A stretch of DNA of 64,000 nucleotides from Notospermus geniculatus (lineage: Eukaryota; Nemertea; Pilidiophora; Heteronemertea; Lineidae), in the NCBI GenBank assembly GCA_002633025.1, contig NMRB01000485.1, positions 214,718 to 278,717 on the forward strand. The letters run 5' to 3'. Position numbers and translations under genes: made by a program. Of the stretch, positions 34,236-45,957 are shown in pieces (position 1 is the stretch's first letter; each line of letters begins with the position of its first letter). The notes beneath the pieces were generated by a model, which did no database searches, had not been told where the DNA came from, and saw nothing but the letters and a program-made list of their open reading frames with translations.

Positions 34236-34854
34236 CTAAAATGCACCACTGAAAAAGAGGGGATTTGTGAGCAAAAAAGGTTGAGAGTTATTTTGAGCAT
34301 TGAGTTGAATTGAACTCGTCTGGCTTACTCAGTCAGGTAAGAATTCCTTGATCACAGTAAATTCAATGAATCTAACTTTCAGAGTCTGGAGTTGTGCAAC
34401 TGCCAAGACCTTCTTTCGCAATATCACAGCAGACTAGACCTTTCAATCACCTACCTTGTCCTGAATTTATGTTTATCGTTGAAATATTGGAGGAAATGGG
34501 AAGGCGATTGATTGGTAACTAAAACAGTGAGTGCACAAGATAGATTGCGAGACTGTGATGACGTCATGTCTATATTATAACCTACAGTCAATTACCACAT
34601 CCTCTCTCAAGTCACACTCTCAGACAGAACCAATTCTCACCTCTCCTCTTATTTTTCCCACCCCACAGCCACGACAGAGATGACAGATTTTCACATCCAT
34701 GGCGCCTCATCATCCTACGTCATTGTCATGTTTGTTGATTGCGTCAGACGTAGTCACGGTGTGTCAGGGGGTGACAGCTTTTAAACCAACATTATTTCAG
34801 TGTCTCAGACAGAACCACCACCTCTCCATCACCGTCACCGTCTCTGCCATGGTA

Positions 34855-35185
34855 GGGCCGTATTTTAGAACGTTCCTTAACTAAGTTCCACCTTAAATCT
34901 ATTGTTCTCAATGGTTTCACAATAGACTTAAGATCAACCTAAAAAGGAGCACGGTATTGCCACTTTTTCTCGACAGCTGGCGCCACCGCGCCACTCTCCA
35001 ACCCAAGGGACTAACTACGTTTCGGCGAATGAACCGATTTACTGTGTACATTTTGTAATGCATTTTTGTATTGTAGTTCGTCTTACTACCACTAGGTGGC
35101 TCCCTTTACTTCGGCAGTCAAATAACGCATTTGTGATCCAATACCGTGCTCCTTTAATGTTAAGGAATGTTCTGAAATACGACCC
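34855..35185. mobile_element. outer MITE with a second MITE nested inside
   Basis: Outer ends gggccgtattttagaacg / tgttctgaaatacgaccc. The inner element, about 34945-35153, has ends aggagcacggtattgcc / ataccgtgctcct beside TTAA and belongs to the 44323/48189 family. Confidence 0.7.
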
Positions 35186-35296
35186 AAAATCACGGAGGAA
35201 TTATATAGGCCTAAACAGAACGTAGTACAGCCCCCCTGCCCCCCATTTTTCTTGAGGTGTTGGATTGGACCCCAATAATGTTCACGAGAAGACCCA

Positions 35297-35352
35297 CTGG
35301 CGCCGATGCCACATGGTCAATTCAGGTAGGGCCTAGCCTAGGCCTACACACC
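35297..35352. repeat. contig-end duplication, left copy
   Basis: ccactggcgccgatgccaca and following bases recur at 35685, right after the single N at 35684. Confidence 0.8.
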
Positions 35353-35821
35353 ACACTAGGCCTAGGCTAGTTATGGTAACCATATCGACCAGGCATAGCT
35401 TCTTTTACGATATGACATTGACGGCTATTGCCTGGTACGTTATGGTTTACCCATATGCTGCCTGTGGTGCATAGTGTATTTCATGTACTGAACAAAATCA
35501 CCCAATTATTGTCAAACCTGACTAAATTCGAACAATTAACTGTCATGAATCCTTTCATTTATCCTCATTTCTCATAGTGGTATTCCAAAAGACAGAAAAA
35601 TTGGCACAAATTAGGAAAAAACTTTGATACAAAACTCCGTCGAAATGTCACCAACACATGTAAACAAGTCGCGAACTCGTAGCNCCACTGGCGCCGATGC
35701 CACATGGTCAATTCAGGTAGGGCCTAGCCTAGGCCTACACACCACACAAGGCCTAGGCCTACATCATGCATGCCATGCTTGCTGAGTACACACATTCAAT
35801 ACATGTACATTTGACACAGAA

Positions 35822-35858
35822 CTTGGAGGAATTATACTGACAGTATAATTCCTCCAAG
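35822..35858. mobile_element. 37-bp perfect palindrome with 7-bp flanking repeat
   Basis: cttggaggaattatactg, one central base, then its exact reverse complement. Flanked on both sides by CACAGAA. A second copy is at 38322-38358. Confidence 0.8.
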
Positions 35859-36064
35859 CACAGAAGAAGAAGACCTCCACAAAAAGAGGTTGGCTTCTTC
35901 ATTTCTTCAAGATAGTAAAGGTTTTCTCAAAGAATACAACACGAACGCAATAAACAATCCCGGTATGATGATAAGGAGTATCTCTTCAACAAGACAACCA
36001 ATTTATTAGTGCTGGAAATCGAGAGAAAAGAGGATAATTGAGTGTTTGAAGTGAGTGGGCTTAC

Positions 36065-36330
36065 CGAAAATATATTCCACAAGCGAGTCGAGAAGAAAAT
36101 CCCAGGCCAGGGTGAAAATGGCGTTTCACGGACGCAGGATAATAACTGCTTGTACTCCTCGGATTTCGAGTCAATCTGGACTGAATCTATCTCAAATTGA
36201 TCTTTATTATCTCAAGTTTGTAATGGCGGTGCAAACCAGCGGAAAAATTGTACTGAATTCCAAAATCAGGCGTATAATCCCAACCGGATTTTCATATCCA
36301 ACAAAGTGTGTGTAGCGAGTATGGCGGTCG
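36065..36330 (-). other. candidate 5' exon / promoter side of TBL1XR1
   Basis: On the minus strand a good donor (TTTTCG|GTAAGC at 36065) closes a stretch that is open for about 45 codons but has no in-frame ATG. The region at 36300-36340 is richer in CpG and has an ATGGCGG motif. Since TBL1XR1 exon 1 starts with an acceptor, this could be its non-coding first exon. A chance donor is equally possible. Confidence 0.18.
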
Positions 36331-38050
36331 ACCAACCTCGCCCGAGGTGGATTTTCCACGTACATTGTGTACATTGAATAGTCACATGCTGTGCATAGCA
36401 TTAAGAATCCTGGAAACGAGGTTAAAGGTGCCTGAGCACTACTAATGTCAAATTTTCTGCATCCGCGCATAAGTACAGAGGTCACATACCTATCACAAAA
36501 TCTAGCCTATAATACAAGATGATTTAACAAATTTCTATTTTTATTGATTACATAGATTGTGATTTACGTTTTGGTTGTAATTATTATACCCTTATTTTCT
36601 CAAAATCTATTCTTAGACAACAGAGTGATGCGGCCGCGAATGAATAATTAGGGCAGGTGCTCGAACTATTTCAACCTGGTTTTGATTGTGGATGATGTCA
36701 TCGACCCAATTATAAATGCTTGGGTTGTGAAAGCACGCAATTTTTCTATCAAACCCAAATAAATCAACGTAGGGCCCACAAACCAAGTCTGGGAAATGGC
36801 CTATTGTTGATGACAATCTCTAGATTATGCGCAACTTGCAGGCCTACAGGCTGCAAAAGACAAAGCGCCACCTCTGAGCGGGTCTCTGAGTTCTCTCCGC
36901 CCCCCATGATTTGGCGGACTTTTTATGAAACAAACTGTAGGCCAAGGCACCCCTTTTATGCGTTATGCGGGATTACCGAAAAAATGCCTAATTCGTCTTC
37001 ATAAAGAAAACCTTGCATATGTAAATTGACCTAAAAACCCAAACGAGTTTTTTTGCGGGATGTTATTTAAAAACGCGAAGGGAAAACATCCCAGGGGGTA
37101 ACATTTGGCCAAACAAGTTGAGTGTAAATTAGCCTAGGCCTACACTATTTTCACCCTTTCCGACAGCTGAGCGAAGTCCCGTCCAAACTAAGGAGCAGAC
37201 CTGGAAATAATGGTATGGAAGTGATTCCTTTTGGCGCCTTCGTGATTTGGGTGTTTTCAGTCTGTGAGAAGGGGCGTTTGCAGGGTTTGACTGTGTTTTT
37301 CTCTGCGGCAAATTGATTGGGTCAGTTGGAAGTCGTCGAGATGTCTGGGGCATCTCAGAGGAATCCTCGGCCTATCATTCTGCATTTCTCACGGAATGGC
37401 GCTAACTTTACAACCATGCATCCATGACCACGACACGCGCGGCGCTCTGAGCACAACCTATGAAACAAATTTGTCTTATTTCATCCATTGACAACAGATC
37501 GAGATAATCTTTTCAGCAGAAAATGATTGTTTATCAGTTCATTTATGTCAACGTCAGTCCAATTTTATTCATCCCATTTATAGCACCCCAAATTTGCGGT
37601 AGTCATCATTGTTCAACCGGTTTCAGCCTCTTGCTGAAAATATTCTGTACATATTCGTACAATAACTGTACATAATCAGTGAATTCTCCCTGTGGGCCAA
37701 TACCAGTCGCGCTACAATATCACCATGGTGACATGAGGGCATTCATCCCGCCAACGTGGAACGCTCTGCTGGGAACGGACGGGTCCACTTTCAGGGCGGA
37801 GGGGAGACGGATTGTTTGTTGATGCCTTGCAGCGCCTCCTGGTGTATTGGAAAAGAATATATCACCCGCATGACCAATAAGCCGCCAAAATTCAAAAAAT
37901 GGCTCTCACGAGATCATTTAAAGTAAAGTTTTGGGTTCATAGTCTGATATCAACTACGGTAGAGGGTCTCATCCAACTTTACACTTTCAATCGGGTCTGA
38001 CACAACCGAGACAGCAATCTCCAACGCAGAGATCAGACGGTTTCACCCTA
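36331..38050. other. intergenic, unassigned
   Basis: Apart from the SINE tail at 37917-38000 (similar to 7606-7690), I recognise nothing here. Confidence 0.5.
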
Positions 38051-38054
38051 AAGG

Positions 38055-38317
38055 CCAATTCATACTTTGCGTTTTGCCCCGGCGTTTTGCGCTTTGTGCT
38101 CCTCCTGGTACCACACATAAACATAAGTAACGCACTAAGCGCAAAGCGCAAAACGGAGAAGTATGAATCTAGCGTCGGGTAGATTCATACTTTGTGTTTT
38201 GGGTGTGTCCGTTTCCTATATGTGAATGCGTGGTAGAAAAAGTAATTTTTTTGTTGGTACCACACATAAATGTAGGGAACGGACAAGCGCAAAGCGCAAA
38301 ACGGAGAAGTATGAATT
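38055..38317. mobile_element. two adjacent palindromic MITEs
   Basis: 38055-38164 and 38184-38317 share inverted attcatactttgcgttttg / cgcaaaacggagaagtatga and a ggtaccacacataaa loop. Confidence 0.7.
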
Positions 38318-38321
38318 GGAG

Positions 38322-38358
38322 CTTGGAGGAATTATACTGTCAGTATAATTCCTCCAAG
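38322..38358. mobile_element. 37-bp perfect palindrome, second copy
   Basis: Identical arms to 35822-35858 with the central base changed from a to t (the flipped orientation). The flanks attggag / agtggag differ at one position. Confidence 0.78.
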
Positions 38359-38706
38359 AGTGGAGCAACGAAAACACGGAACGCCGAACCTCTGGGCTAG
38401 CGAGATTGAGACGCGGCTTACCGCCCAACACTTCGTCGTTATCAAGAGGAGAGAAGACATGACTCGAAATTTTAATTCAGTGGGGACACGGACACCGAGA
38501 CTAAAATGGGGGTCTGACTTCGTGCAAAAAGACTCGGGGCGAACGTCCGGATACCTCAGATCTGGCTGAGGGCGAGCGGAAAGGTAACGGACGAAACGAC
38601 CACAGTTTATGACTCCGTAATCGTTTCTTTTGTGGACATGTCATAAAAAACACACAAAGGTGGACTTAGGCCTATAGGCATCCGCCTCGGATTACTATAG
38701 ATTTTT

Positions 38707-38815
38707 CGCAAAGCCCCCGAAACGCCAACGCGAAACGTCTATACTTGGTGCTTTCTTCGTGGCATCGAACAGTGGGTTTGGCGTTCGCGTTTCGGGGGCT
38801 TCGCTAAAACTCTCT
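38707..38815. repeat. inverted repeat
   Basis: gcaaagcccccgaaacgcc and its near inverse gtttcgggggcttcgc. Confidence 0.6.
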
Positions 38816-39238
38816 ATTGACGACTACGGACGGCAATAATCCCATACATGCGTTATGTAGGCCTATTGGTTTTATCGTTGACGTACTTAGTAATCCGTGG
38901 CGGATACCTAATCTACTGACTTATTCCAAGTCCTAATACTGACATTCATGGGCGCAAGGGCCTAGTTATTAGAATATAATGTTAATCTTAACACCCTCAT
39001 AAAAGGGTAATTGATGAAATATTTTAACCTTCAAATGAACCCAGTCAACTTTCAGAGGAATGCAGAGAAAGACACCATTTCCCGGTGTAATATTCTTCAA
39101 TGTCCCCGTTTGCCAATGCCCCCCCCCCCGGTGGGGGCATGCGGTTATATGTTATGCTGTAGTGAATCAGATGACTGGGGTTACTAATCATTGGTTAACA
39201 CTGGCCCATACACCTATACACTGGCATGACTTTTTTTT

Positions 39239-39389
39239 GTCGAAAGTTTGCTGTCAGATAGTCAGTTATTGCTGTCGACAGCAATTATTGCTGTCAGACA
39301 ACAATTATTGCTGTCATACAGTCACTAGCTGAACAACTTCCACGGGATAGTCTTTGGACAGTTACTATCTGACAGCAAACATTCGACAG
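39239..39389. repeat. fold-back element with tandem attgctgtca words
   Basis: gtcgaaagtttgctgtcaga and tctgacagcaaacattcgac face each other around repeats of attgctgtca. Confidence 0.65.
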
Positions 39390-39466
39390 GAAACTGTCAC
39401 GTGGAGCAGCGCCTTTAGTTTGTGGTCAAAATTGAGTATTTCATTTCCTCACTTCCGCATTCCATA

Positions 39467-39707
39467 GACAAATCCCAAATTGACGTAAACGGGAAAGATC
39501 TGCGCACTTCCGCCGAAATAGCAACAAGAACCTCGGTCTGAAACTGAATGACGTGACGCAGAGAACCCCACGACAGTGACTTGGACGACGTTACGTCAGA
39601 CTTGACCATTGCTGAATCACGGATTGCGTCACGTCAGCTGGTTTCAGATCGAGGTTCTGGTTGCTATTTCGGCGGAAGTGCGCAGAACTTGGAATTTGGG
39701 ATTTGTC
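39467..39707. mobile_element. TA-target MITE (gacaaatccc family)
   Basis: Inverted gacaaatcccaaattg / ggaatttgggatttgtc with TA on both sides. The most intact of four copies. Confidence 0.82.
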
Positions 39708-39709
39708 TA

Positions 39710-40541
39710 TTGGTCCACCTCTAAGTACTCTTCACCCGGCTCTAGCGTCCCTTCTCTGTTACAACAGATCCCGCAACAGATGGTCGGACTTCGATCGATA
39801 TCTCACCTATACAAATCAAATATCATTAGAAATCTATTACTCCATAATACCATCCATCATTTGAAATAAAATTGTCCATGATATGAAACGTCAGCTGGTT
39901 TGAGTAGATAGCGACCAGTCAAAGGGAAGACTGTTATGTTTTAAAGGATGGCATGAGTGTGGTATATTGATCTGAATCAGCTGTCGTCAGAGTTTAGTTT
40001 TACATGCATGAATAACGGCAGGAAGAGGTATGGAGCAGTTATCGGAGAATAACATTGGTGACAGAGGACTCTGATCTGTTGGGCGACCACACTAAACATT
40101 TCATTGGTCCGTCTTCGCAGGTCGATACGAATCTGACCTGGAGCCGTGGATGGCGTATCGACTTCAACATGTCTTAACCTCGGAGACAGTTGGCGGTGCT
40201 CTCCGACTCGTCACGACGAGACAGTAAGCTGACAGCTGTTGAGCGTCTGACATGCCAGGATTAGTTAGGACGATGTGACTTCAGTAGTTGGTCGGAGTAA
40301 ATCTCACATTTGCAGTGTCGATTTTCTGTGTGGTGAGGACAGACAGCCGTCAGCTACACTGGAGGGTCTCGTCAGGGATGACTACAAGGGCGTCTCGCCG
40401 GTGTCCTCGACGTCCGCATTCTGGTCCCGCGAGATTTCATTCGAGACTTGGATTTTATGAATGAAATCTCTGGAACATTTGGCTGACATCTTGGATTGAC
40501 CATTCTCATGTAAATATGTACAATTTGATATCTTTAATGGA
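39710..40541. other. intergenic, unassigned
   Basis: No recognisable gene or repeat. Confidence 0.5.
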
Positions 40542-41265
40542 GAGATTTTGTAACGTTTTTGCCGTTTAGGCCCTCTTCCCTCTTTACCAGGGAGTGGAGA
40601 TAAATTGTAACTTAGGCTTGTTACAAAAAATCTCCTGGCGATAAAGTGTAACTTTCATGTGTTACAAATTATCACCATACTAGATTCTCTGAGAAAGTTC
40701 GACAAGGCGAGATTTTGTAACGTTACAAAATCTCTCCAGTGGCGAGATTTTGTAACGTTACAAAATCTCTCCAGTGGTGAGATTTTGTAACGTTTTTGCC
40801 GTTTAGGCCCTCTTCCCTTTTTACCAGGGAGTGGAGATAAATTGTAACTTAGGTTTGTTACAAAAAATCTCCTGGCGATAAAGTGTAACTTTCATGTGTT
40901 ACAAATTATCACCACACAGAAAAAAAAATCAACTCGAGTGGAGATTCAAAGTCTCACTTTAGGGACAAAACGGTTCGAAATACTTTTTGACTCAAAATGA
41001 AACAGAAAATATTTCGGCCCGAGACAATGACACCTCGTTCCGAGAGAAAATATTTCGGGTTGAGATACTGACAGTCTCGATCTGAGAGAAAATATTTCAG
41101 GCCGAGATGACATTGTCTCGCGCCGAAATATTTTCTGTTTCATTTGAGTCAAAAAGTGTTTCGAACCATTTTGTCCCTAAAGTGAGACTCTGAGTCTCCA
41201 CTCGAGTTGATGTTTTTTCTGTGTGCATACTTGATTCTCTCAGAGAAAGTTCGACAAGGTTCAGG
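40542..41265. repeat. tandem pair of palindrome-rich units
   Basis: Unit 1 (40542-40782) and unit 2 (40783-41265) share gagattttgtaacgtttttg, gataaattgtaactta and gaaagttcgacaagg. Unit 2 is enlarged by the insertion at 40913-41225. Confidence 0.8.
40913..41225. mobile_element. long-TIR element without visible target duplication
   Basis: Arms of about 115 bp: cacacagaaaaaa...atcaactcgagtgg mirrored by ccactcgagttgatg...ttttttctgtgtg. Comparing with the empty unit 1 (atcaccatact), the element sits between atcac and catact with no bases duplicated. Confidence 0.8.
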
Positions 41266-41693
41266 GGTAGGCTGAGTGCATTCGCAATTTCTGTCGTAAT
41301 TTGCCGTGATGTTCCATTGAATGCAGGATGGAGCGAACTAGGCTGAATGAAACTAGGCTTTAACATATAAAAATGGTCTCACAACAATCAAAACGTCTCT
41401 TCATGGAAATAAACGGGTGACTTTGAGAGCAAAACTGCCCGGTGAACAAATCATTTCATATCCCATTCACAGCCTGATCTGACACACTAACTTTTTGGGA
41501 GGCTGCAAAAACAATGTTATCGTCATAAAATCGACTTGATATTTCACACACATACGTACAGACATATAAAATAATAATAATAATGTGTGGGCTTATAGTG
41601 CCTTTTACATTTAAGTGTCAAGGCACTTCACATTATTACCCAGCCTAATCCAGAAACCTTTCTGTAGAAACCAAGGGCAGCTACAATCAAGCT

Positions 41694-41921
41694 AAACTCC
41701 CTACGCAGTTGTGTATCGCGCCCCTGTTCGGTTTACTCGCTCTCCACAACTGCTTAACTTCGTAAGATTCGCCGCGTTCGGTCAACAGATGGCGCTGAGA
41801 GAGTCGACCAATGAGAGCACCGAGCAACCGGTAACCAAGCTGGCCTGAGACACTTTTTCATTGGCCGAGTGATTCGTAGCCATGGTAGCACAAGAACATC
41901 CGATGCCAACGGGCCAAACAG
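41694..41921. mobile_element. MULE-like MITE, left part, running into an N gap
   Basis: Same sequence as the left half of 46276-46662 (aaactccctacgcagttg, ggtcaacagatggcgctgag). It is cut by 52 N at 41922-41973. Confidence 0.75.
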
Positions 41922-41973
41922 NNNNNNNNNNNNNNNNNNNNNNNNNNNNNNNNNNNNNNNNNNNNNNNNNNNN

Positions 41974-42608
41974 TAGTCTCGCGTCACCAGCCTCTCTCTC
42001 TTACAGGAGAGAGTCTGGTAGCAAAGGCCAAAACTTTCGTTACCGCCAGGTGGCGAGTGTCCAGCTCAGAGCATCCGAATCTGATTGGCCAACGGCTGAT
42101 TAAACATGGCTGCGCCCATGAAACGCATGATGAACGAATGAGTCTGAGGGAAAATTTGCCTTTTTAGCACGGAAGGAACGGCTATCCATGGTCATCGATT
42201 GCTGGAATAAGCCGATTGTACAATAGGACTTACATTTTGTGCCATGGATTAGGTCACTTCCGACCAGGGAGTCGAAGTTCAGCCAGACGGTAAATCGATC
42301 CTGATACAATACAATTCCACTTTATTTCATCAGCGATCCTCCTCAAACGGCCAGGCTCGATCGCTGTCTACATATCACTCGGTGAAAACCACGATAAAAC
42401 GTGTTAAAAAGGTAACTTTGCCCTCGGACTATTTCGTTCCTTGTTCGTTCATCATGCGTTTCACGGGCGCAGCCATGTTTAATCAGCCGTTGGCCAATCA
42501 GATTCGGATGCTCTGAGCTGGACACTCGCCACCTGGCGGTAACGAAAGTTTTGGCCTTTGCTACCAGACTCTCTCCTGTAAGAGAGAGAGGCTGGTGACG
42601 CGGGACTA
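41974..42608. mobile_element. large-TIR DNA element
   Basis: Arms of about 165 bp: tagtctcgcgtcaccagcc mirrored by ggctggtgacgcgggacta. Starts directly at the N gap, so the left flank is unknown. The 300-bp interior does not code. Confidence 0.8.
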
Positions 42609-44322
42609 GGGATCCAATCATAAGCCATCATCGCATGTTTAACCGACGCCGCCGTAACACAATTTCTGATTGGCTATGATACGTGTACAAAATGTACACT
42701 GAATATTCACACTGGCGGCAGATTTCCAGAGGGCTTCCCCGAATCGGACATCTAACGCCGTCTATTTGTGATACTTTACGGAACGCATCAACTGAAGCAA
42801 TTTCAGAGCGCGGGTAACGTATGGGCATGGGTAGCGGTCCCGGGGTAGCGGTTTGTACTGCGGGTGGGCGGAGTTTAATTCCATTAAAATCCACCAAACA
42901 CCAAACCCAGAGACAACATTACCGGGAGAACGTCATCCACGAGACTATCATGGCTGATCACCATTTCGTGATCGCTACAGGTGGTTGCCGAGACCCTGGA
43001 CCCCGGCGGCTGGCAGCGACTCAAAAATTTATCACAACTGACCTTTATTAGCAAGATCAAGCATGGATTTTCTCACAGTCCATTACGATATGGAATATTA
43101 GTTTTAAACCGAACCCCTGGGCAAATCTGCACATTTTCGAGAAGGAGATTAACCTGGTTTCCTGTGGAGCGGTTATGACTGTGTGGACACATTTTAGTCA
43201 ATGTTGTAGAGGGACTTGGCTGCACATTTTGTGTTGTACGTTGATACAAACATGGATTCTATATTCATATTTCTTTCAGATGGATTCGAACGCCAGCATA
43301 AACTGCTTGCTCTAACAATTCCCATTCTCCTTTCAGATCGACCCAACAGCGACGGAAAGCTTCGATAGCAGTCACAACACAAACAGTCCATACTTGAATT
43401 AATTGGTGGATATTTCTGTGGTTTGACTCCAATGAGCCAGGACTGAGACGATTGATCGGTACATTTGAACCTAACCAGCTCAACAATTCTCACGGAACGT
43501 CACCAACAAGTGTCTCCACGATTTCTACGACAAAAACTCCAAGGTACTTCAGGTCAATTGAGATTCTACGGCTTGGTATCAAGAAAAAGTTGCTGTGTAT
43601 ACGTAGTCACAGGATATAACAAGGCAAAATCTTTCTGTTGCACCCGATCGGATAGAAACACATTCTGGTTGCCACTGTTTTTATGACTAACCTCATCAAT
43701 TCCACACTTCAGCAACCTCTTCACATAACCTCAACCACCGGGAAATGGTACTTTATTACCAGAACAACCAGTTCGTAATAAACGATTTGTAGGAACCAAA
43801 ATTCTCGAGGCGGAACCTTGTTAATGTACCGGTACCGATAGAGTTGTTCGGTTACAAGTATTGATTCGGTTGGAGCTACAGGGACTGGTTGATTGAATAT
43901 ATCCTTCCATGCTGGATTGATCACTGGAGTTGCTTTAGACACGGTGGTATAGAAAATCCTGCTGCACTTCGATGTGTCTTTCATTTCTTCATAAACTACA
44001 ACGCAAATAGTGTTGAAATTAAAACACAGTTCAGCATACATTCAGATACATACCCGATTTCAGCGAGAACTTGCACCATTCATTCGGGATTATACCTTTG
44101 CTTACATTAATATCATACGTAACCAAAGGATATTCGAGCCAGCACGAATTCTATATTCTTGACAATCTGGTAGGATTGGCTTTTACAAATCAGTCCACGG
44201 ACTCGAGGGGGTCACTTAGGACCAAGTATAGGTTGTCTTTGTCGGTGTTAGCGACGCAAGACAGTGTGAATTTTATGTTCGACTTAAAAGGACTGTCGTT
44301 TGTGAATCACCAGTGTTTTTAA
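42609..44322. other. intergenic, upstream of FAM43
   Basis: CpG-rich near 42620-43030, otherwise no gene, RNA or clear repeat. Distal promoter elements may lie here. Confidence 0.4.
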
Positions 44323-44583
44323 AGGACCACGATATTGCCGCTTTTTGTCGGCAGCAGGCGCCACCGGCGGTGATTGCATCATTCTCCAATACCGTAGTAT
44401 TGCCTTTCGCTCCAGTGTTGGAGAATGTGTGATTAGAATGCAATGCATACGTGGATACCCTAGGAACAAGAGTTACTCTACATGGGGCGAGGTTGATAAG
44501 TGGTACTTAACAACGTTGTCAATAGAGGTCTCCCTTAACGTGGGTATGTTTAGTGCAGGATAGAGAAGGAATGCAGTGCCCCT
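44323..44583. mobile_element. TTAA-flanked MITE just upstream of FAM43
   Basis: Starts aggaccacgatattgcc and ends gcagtgcccct, with TTAA on both sides. Related to 48189-48459 and to the nested element at 34945. Ends 168 bp before the FAM43 ATG. Confidence 0.7.
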
Positions 44584-44720
44584 TTAAGAATTCAGCTGAA
44601 AATTTCCTTGCGAAGGGACTATCTTTTTGGAATTGCTGGTGTAACCAAGTTTGAAACATTTAATCGTCTCCTGGACTAGTTCCCTCTCTCTCCACCATTC
44701 ATTTGGAATCTGGGACGTCA

Positions 44721-44729
44721 TATATAAAA
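44721..44729 (+). promoter_or_regulatory. TATA-like box beside the FAM43 start
   Basis: TATATAAAA lies 23 bp before the ATG, preceded by gacgtca, a CRE-like half site. A TATA box normally places the transcript start about 30 bp downstream, which here would fall on or just after the ATG. Either this is not the working promoter or the translation start is further in. Confidence 0.35.
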
Positions 44730-44751
44730 ACGCCTCCAAGAGGACTGCAGT

Positions 44752-45681
44752 ATGTTTAGCCGGAAGGGTCGTGCCGATATAACCCCCGACGATCCCTTGT
44801 TCTACGTCAGGTACGTCGGTTTCCAGCAGACGTTTAAAGCGAGCGGTAAGGGGTGTACGAGGCAGCCAGCCCAGACTCTCTGGGACCAGGCTCCTGAGGA
44901 GAGAAAAATGAAACGGATCGCACTCACGATCAGTTTGAATGGTATTACTATTAAAGACTTGGAGAACAGGAAAGCAGACGTCATAAAACATGATATCAAA
45001 GATATTTCCTACTGCAGCGCGGACAGGGAACGGTGCCCTCGGCTATTTTGTTGGATTTGTAAAAACAATGATAACAGCCAGTTGGAATGCCATGTCGTTT
45101 TGTGTAGTTCGCCGGAAAAGGCGCAAGCTATTGCTTTAGTGTTGTCGCGGGCGTTTCAGTTGGCTTATAAGGAATGGAAGCAAATGAAAGCACGGGTTCA
45201 ACGAATGCATGGGAATAAAAGGCGAATGCGTACTCAGAGTGATCAGGCGATACCCAGTACTTCTAAGCAATTGGTGACCGTCAAGGCGAGGACTCAAAGT
45301 GCTGGTGATGCTGAGAAGGCGGTGTCCCAAGGTCAGGATACGGAAGAAGTCCCGTCCCCAGGTTACCAGGGCTCTTTGAATAGTATTGAAAAAGAAAAGT
45401 CTCCGGATGGGGCCGGGGAGAATGGCGGTGAATCGAAAGCGAATGGACTCAGCGAAGAGGCCGTCAACGGGATGGACAAACTGAACGTTGCCGGCGAAAA
45501 TGAAGTGATTGTAGACAGTAGTGGATCATCTTTCGGTGAAAATGACTCGATTATTGACTTTGATTTTGAAAACTTTTGCTCGCAGAATCAGAATGTTTTG
45601 GCGATGATGAAGGGGGATGTGGTCTCTGAGCTGCCGGGGGTGTCGGAGGTGAGCAGTGCTGTCAACACTCCATCCAGCTGA
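44752..45681 (+). CDS. FAM43: FAM43-like protein with a PTB/PID domain, single exon
   Basis: An intronless 309-residue ORF. Residues about 1-150 form a phosphotyrosine-binding-type fold like that of vertebrate FAM43A/B: MFSRKGRADITPDDPLFYVR, the GCTRQPAQTLW turn, KRIALTISLNGITIKDLEN, CPRLFCWICKNN, ECHVVLCSSPEKAQAIALVL. Vertebrate FAM43 genes are also single-exon. The C-terminal half (about 150-309) is polar and acidic, of low complexity, with a short hydrophobic-acidic motif DSIIDFDFENF. An in-frame TAA at 44725-44727 lies upstream, and ATG 44752 is the first start after it. It lacks the longer N-terminal lead of the vertebrate proteins. The function of FAM43 is poorly known, and an adaptor role is inferred from the PTB fold. 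Confidence 0.87.
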   Translation: MFSRKGRADITPDDPLFYVRYVGFQQTFKASGKGCTRQPAQTLWDQAPEERKMKRIALTISLNGITIKDLENRKADVIKHDIKDISYCSADRERCPRLFCWICKNNDNSQLECHVVLCSSPEKAQAIALVLSRAFQLAYKEWKQMKARVQRMHGNKRRMRTQSDQAIPSTSKQLVTVKARTQSAGDAEKAVSQGQDTEEVPSPGYQGSLNSIEKEKSPDGAGENGGESKANGLSEEAVNGMDKLNVAGENEVIVDSSGSSFGENDSIIDFDFENFCSQNQNVLAMMKGDVVSELPGVSEVSSAVNTPSS

Positions 45682-45738
45682 AATAAGCCCCACGACAAGA
45701 CGGGGACAAAAGCCGTGATATATCTGGAAAGCCAGCAG

Positions 45739-45957
45739 CACTATTACCAGGCGATATCGCAAGCGATCTGATCGCCAGCGAGCAAAATCGGCTGTTGACG
45801 CCAAATGTGCGCTGACAGCGATGCGTGGAATCTTCTCGCCAGCGATTTTCGCTCACTGTCAGGCAATACCAAAACCGATATCGCCGAGTCTGCAGTGGCT
45901 GGCGAGAAGATCGGTGGCGAGTAGACAGCTTGCGATGTCGCCTGGTGTGCTGCTGAT
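45739..45957. mobile_element. MITE of the accaggcgatatcgc family
   Basis: Inverted accaggcgatatcgcaagc / gcttgcgatgtcgcctggt, inside the 3' region of FAM43. Opposite orientation to 5752-5960. Confidence 0.65.
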
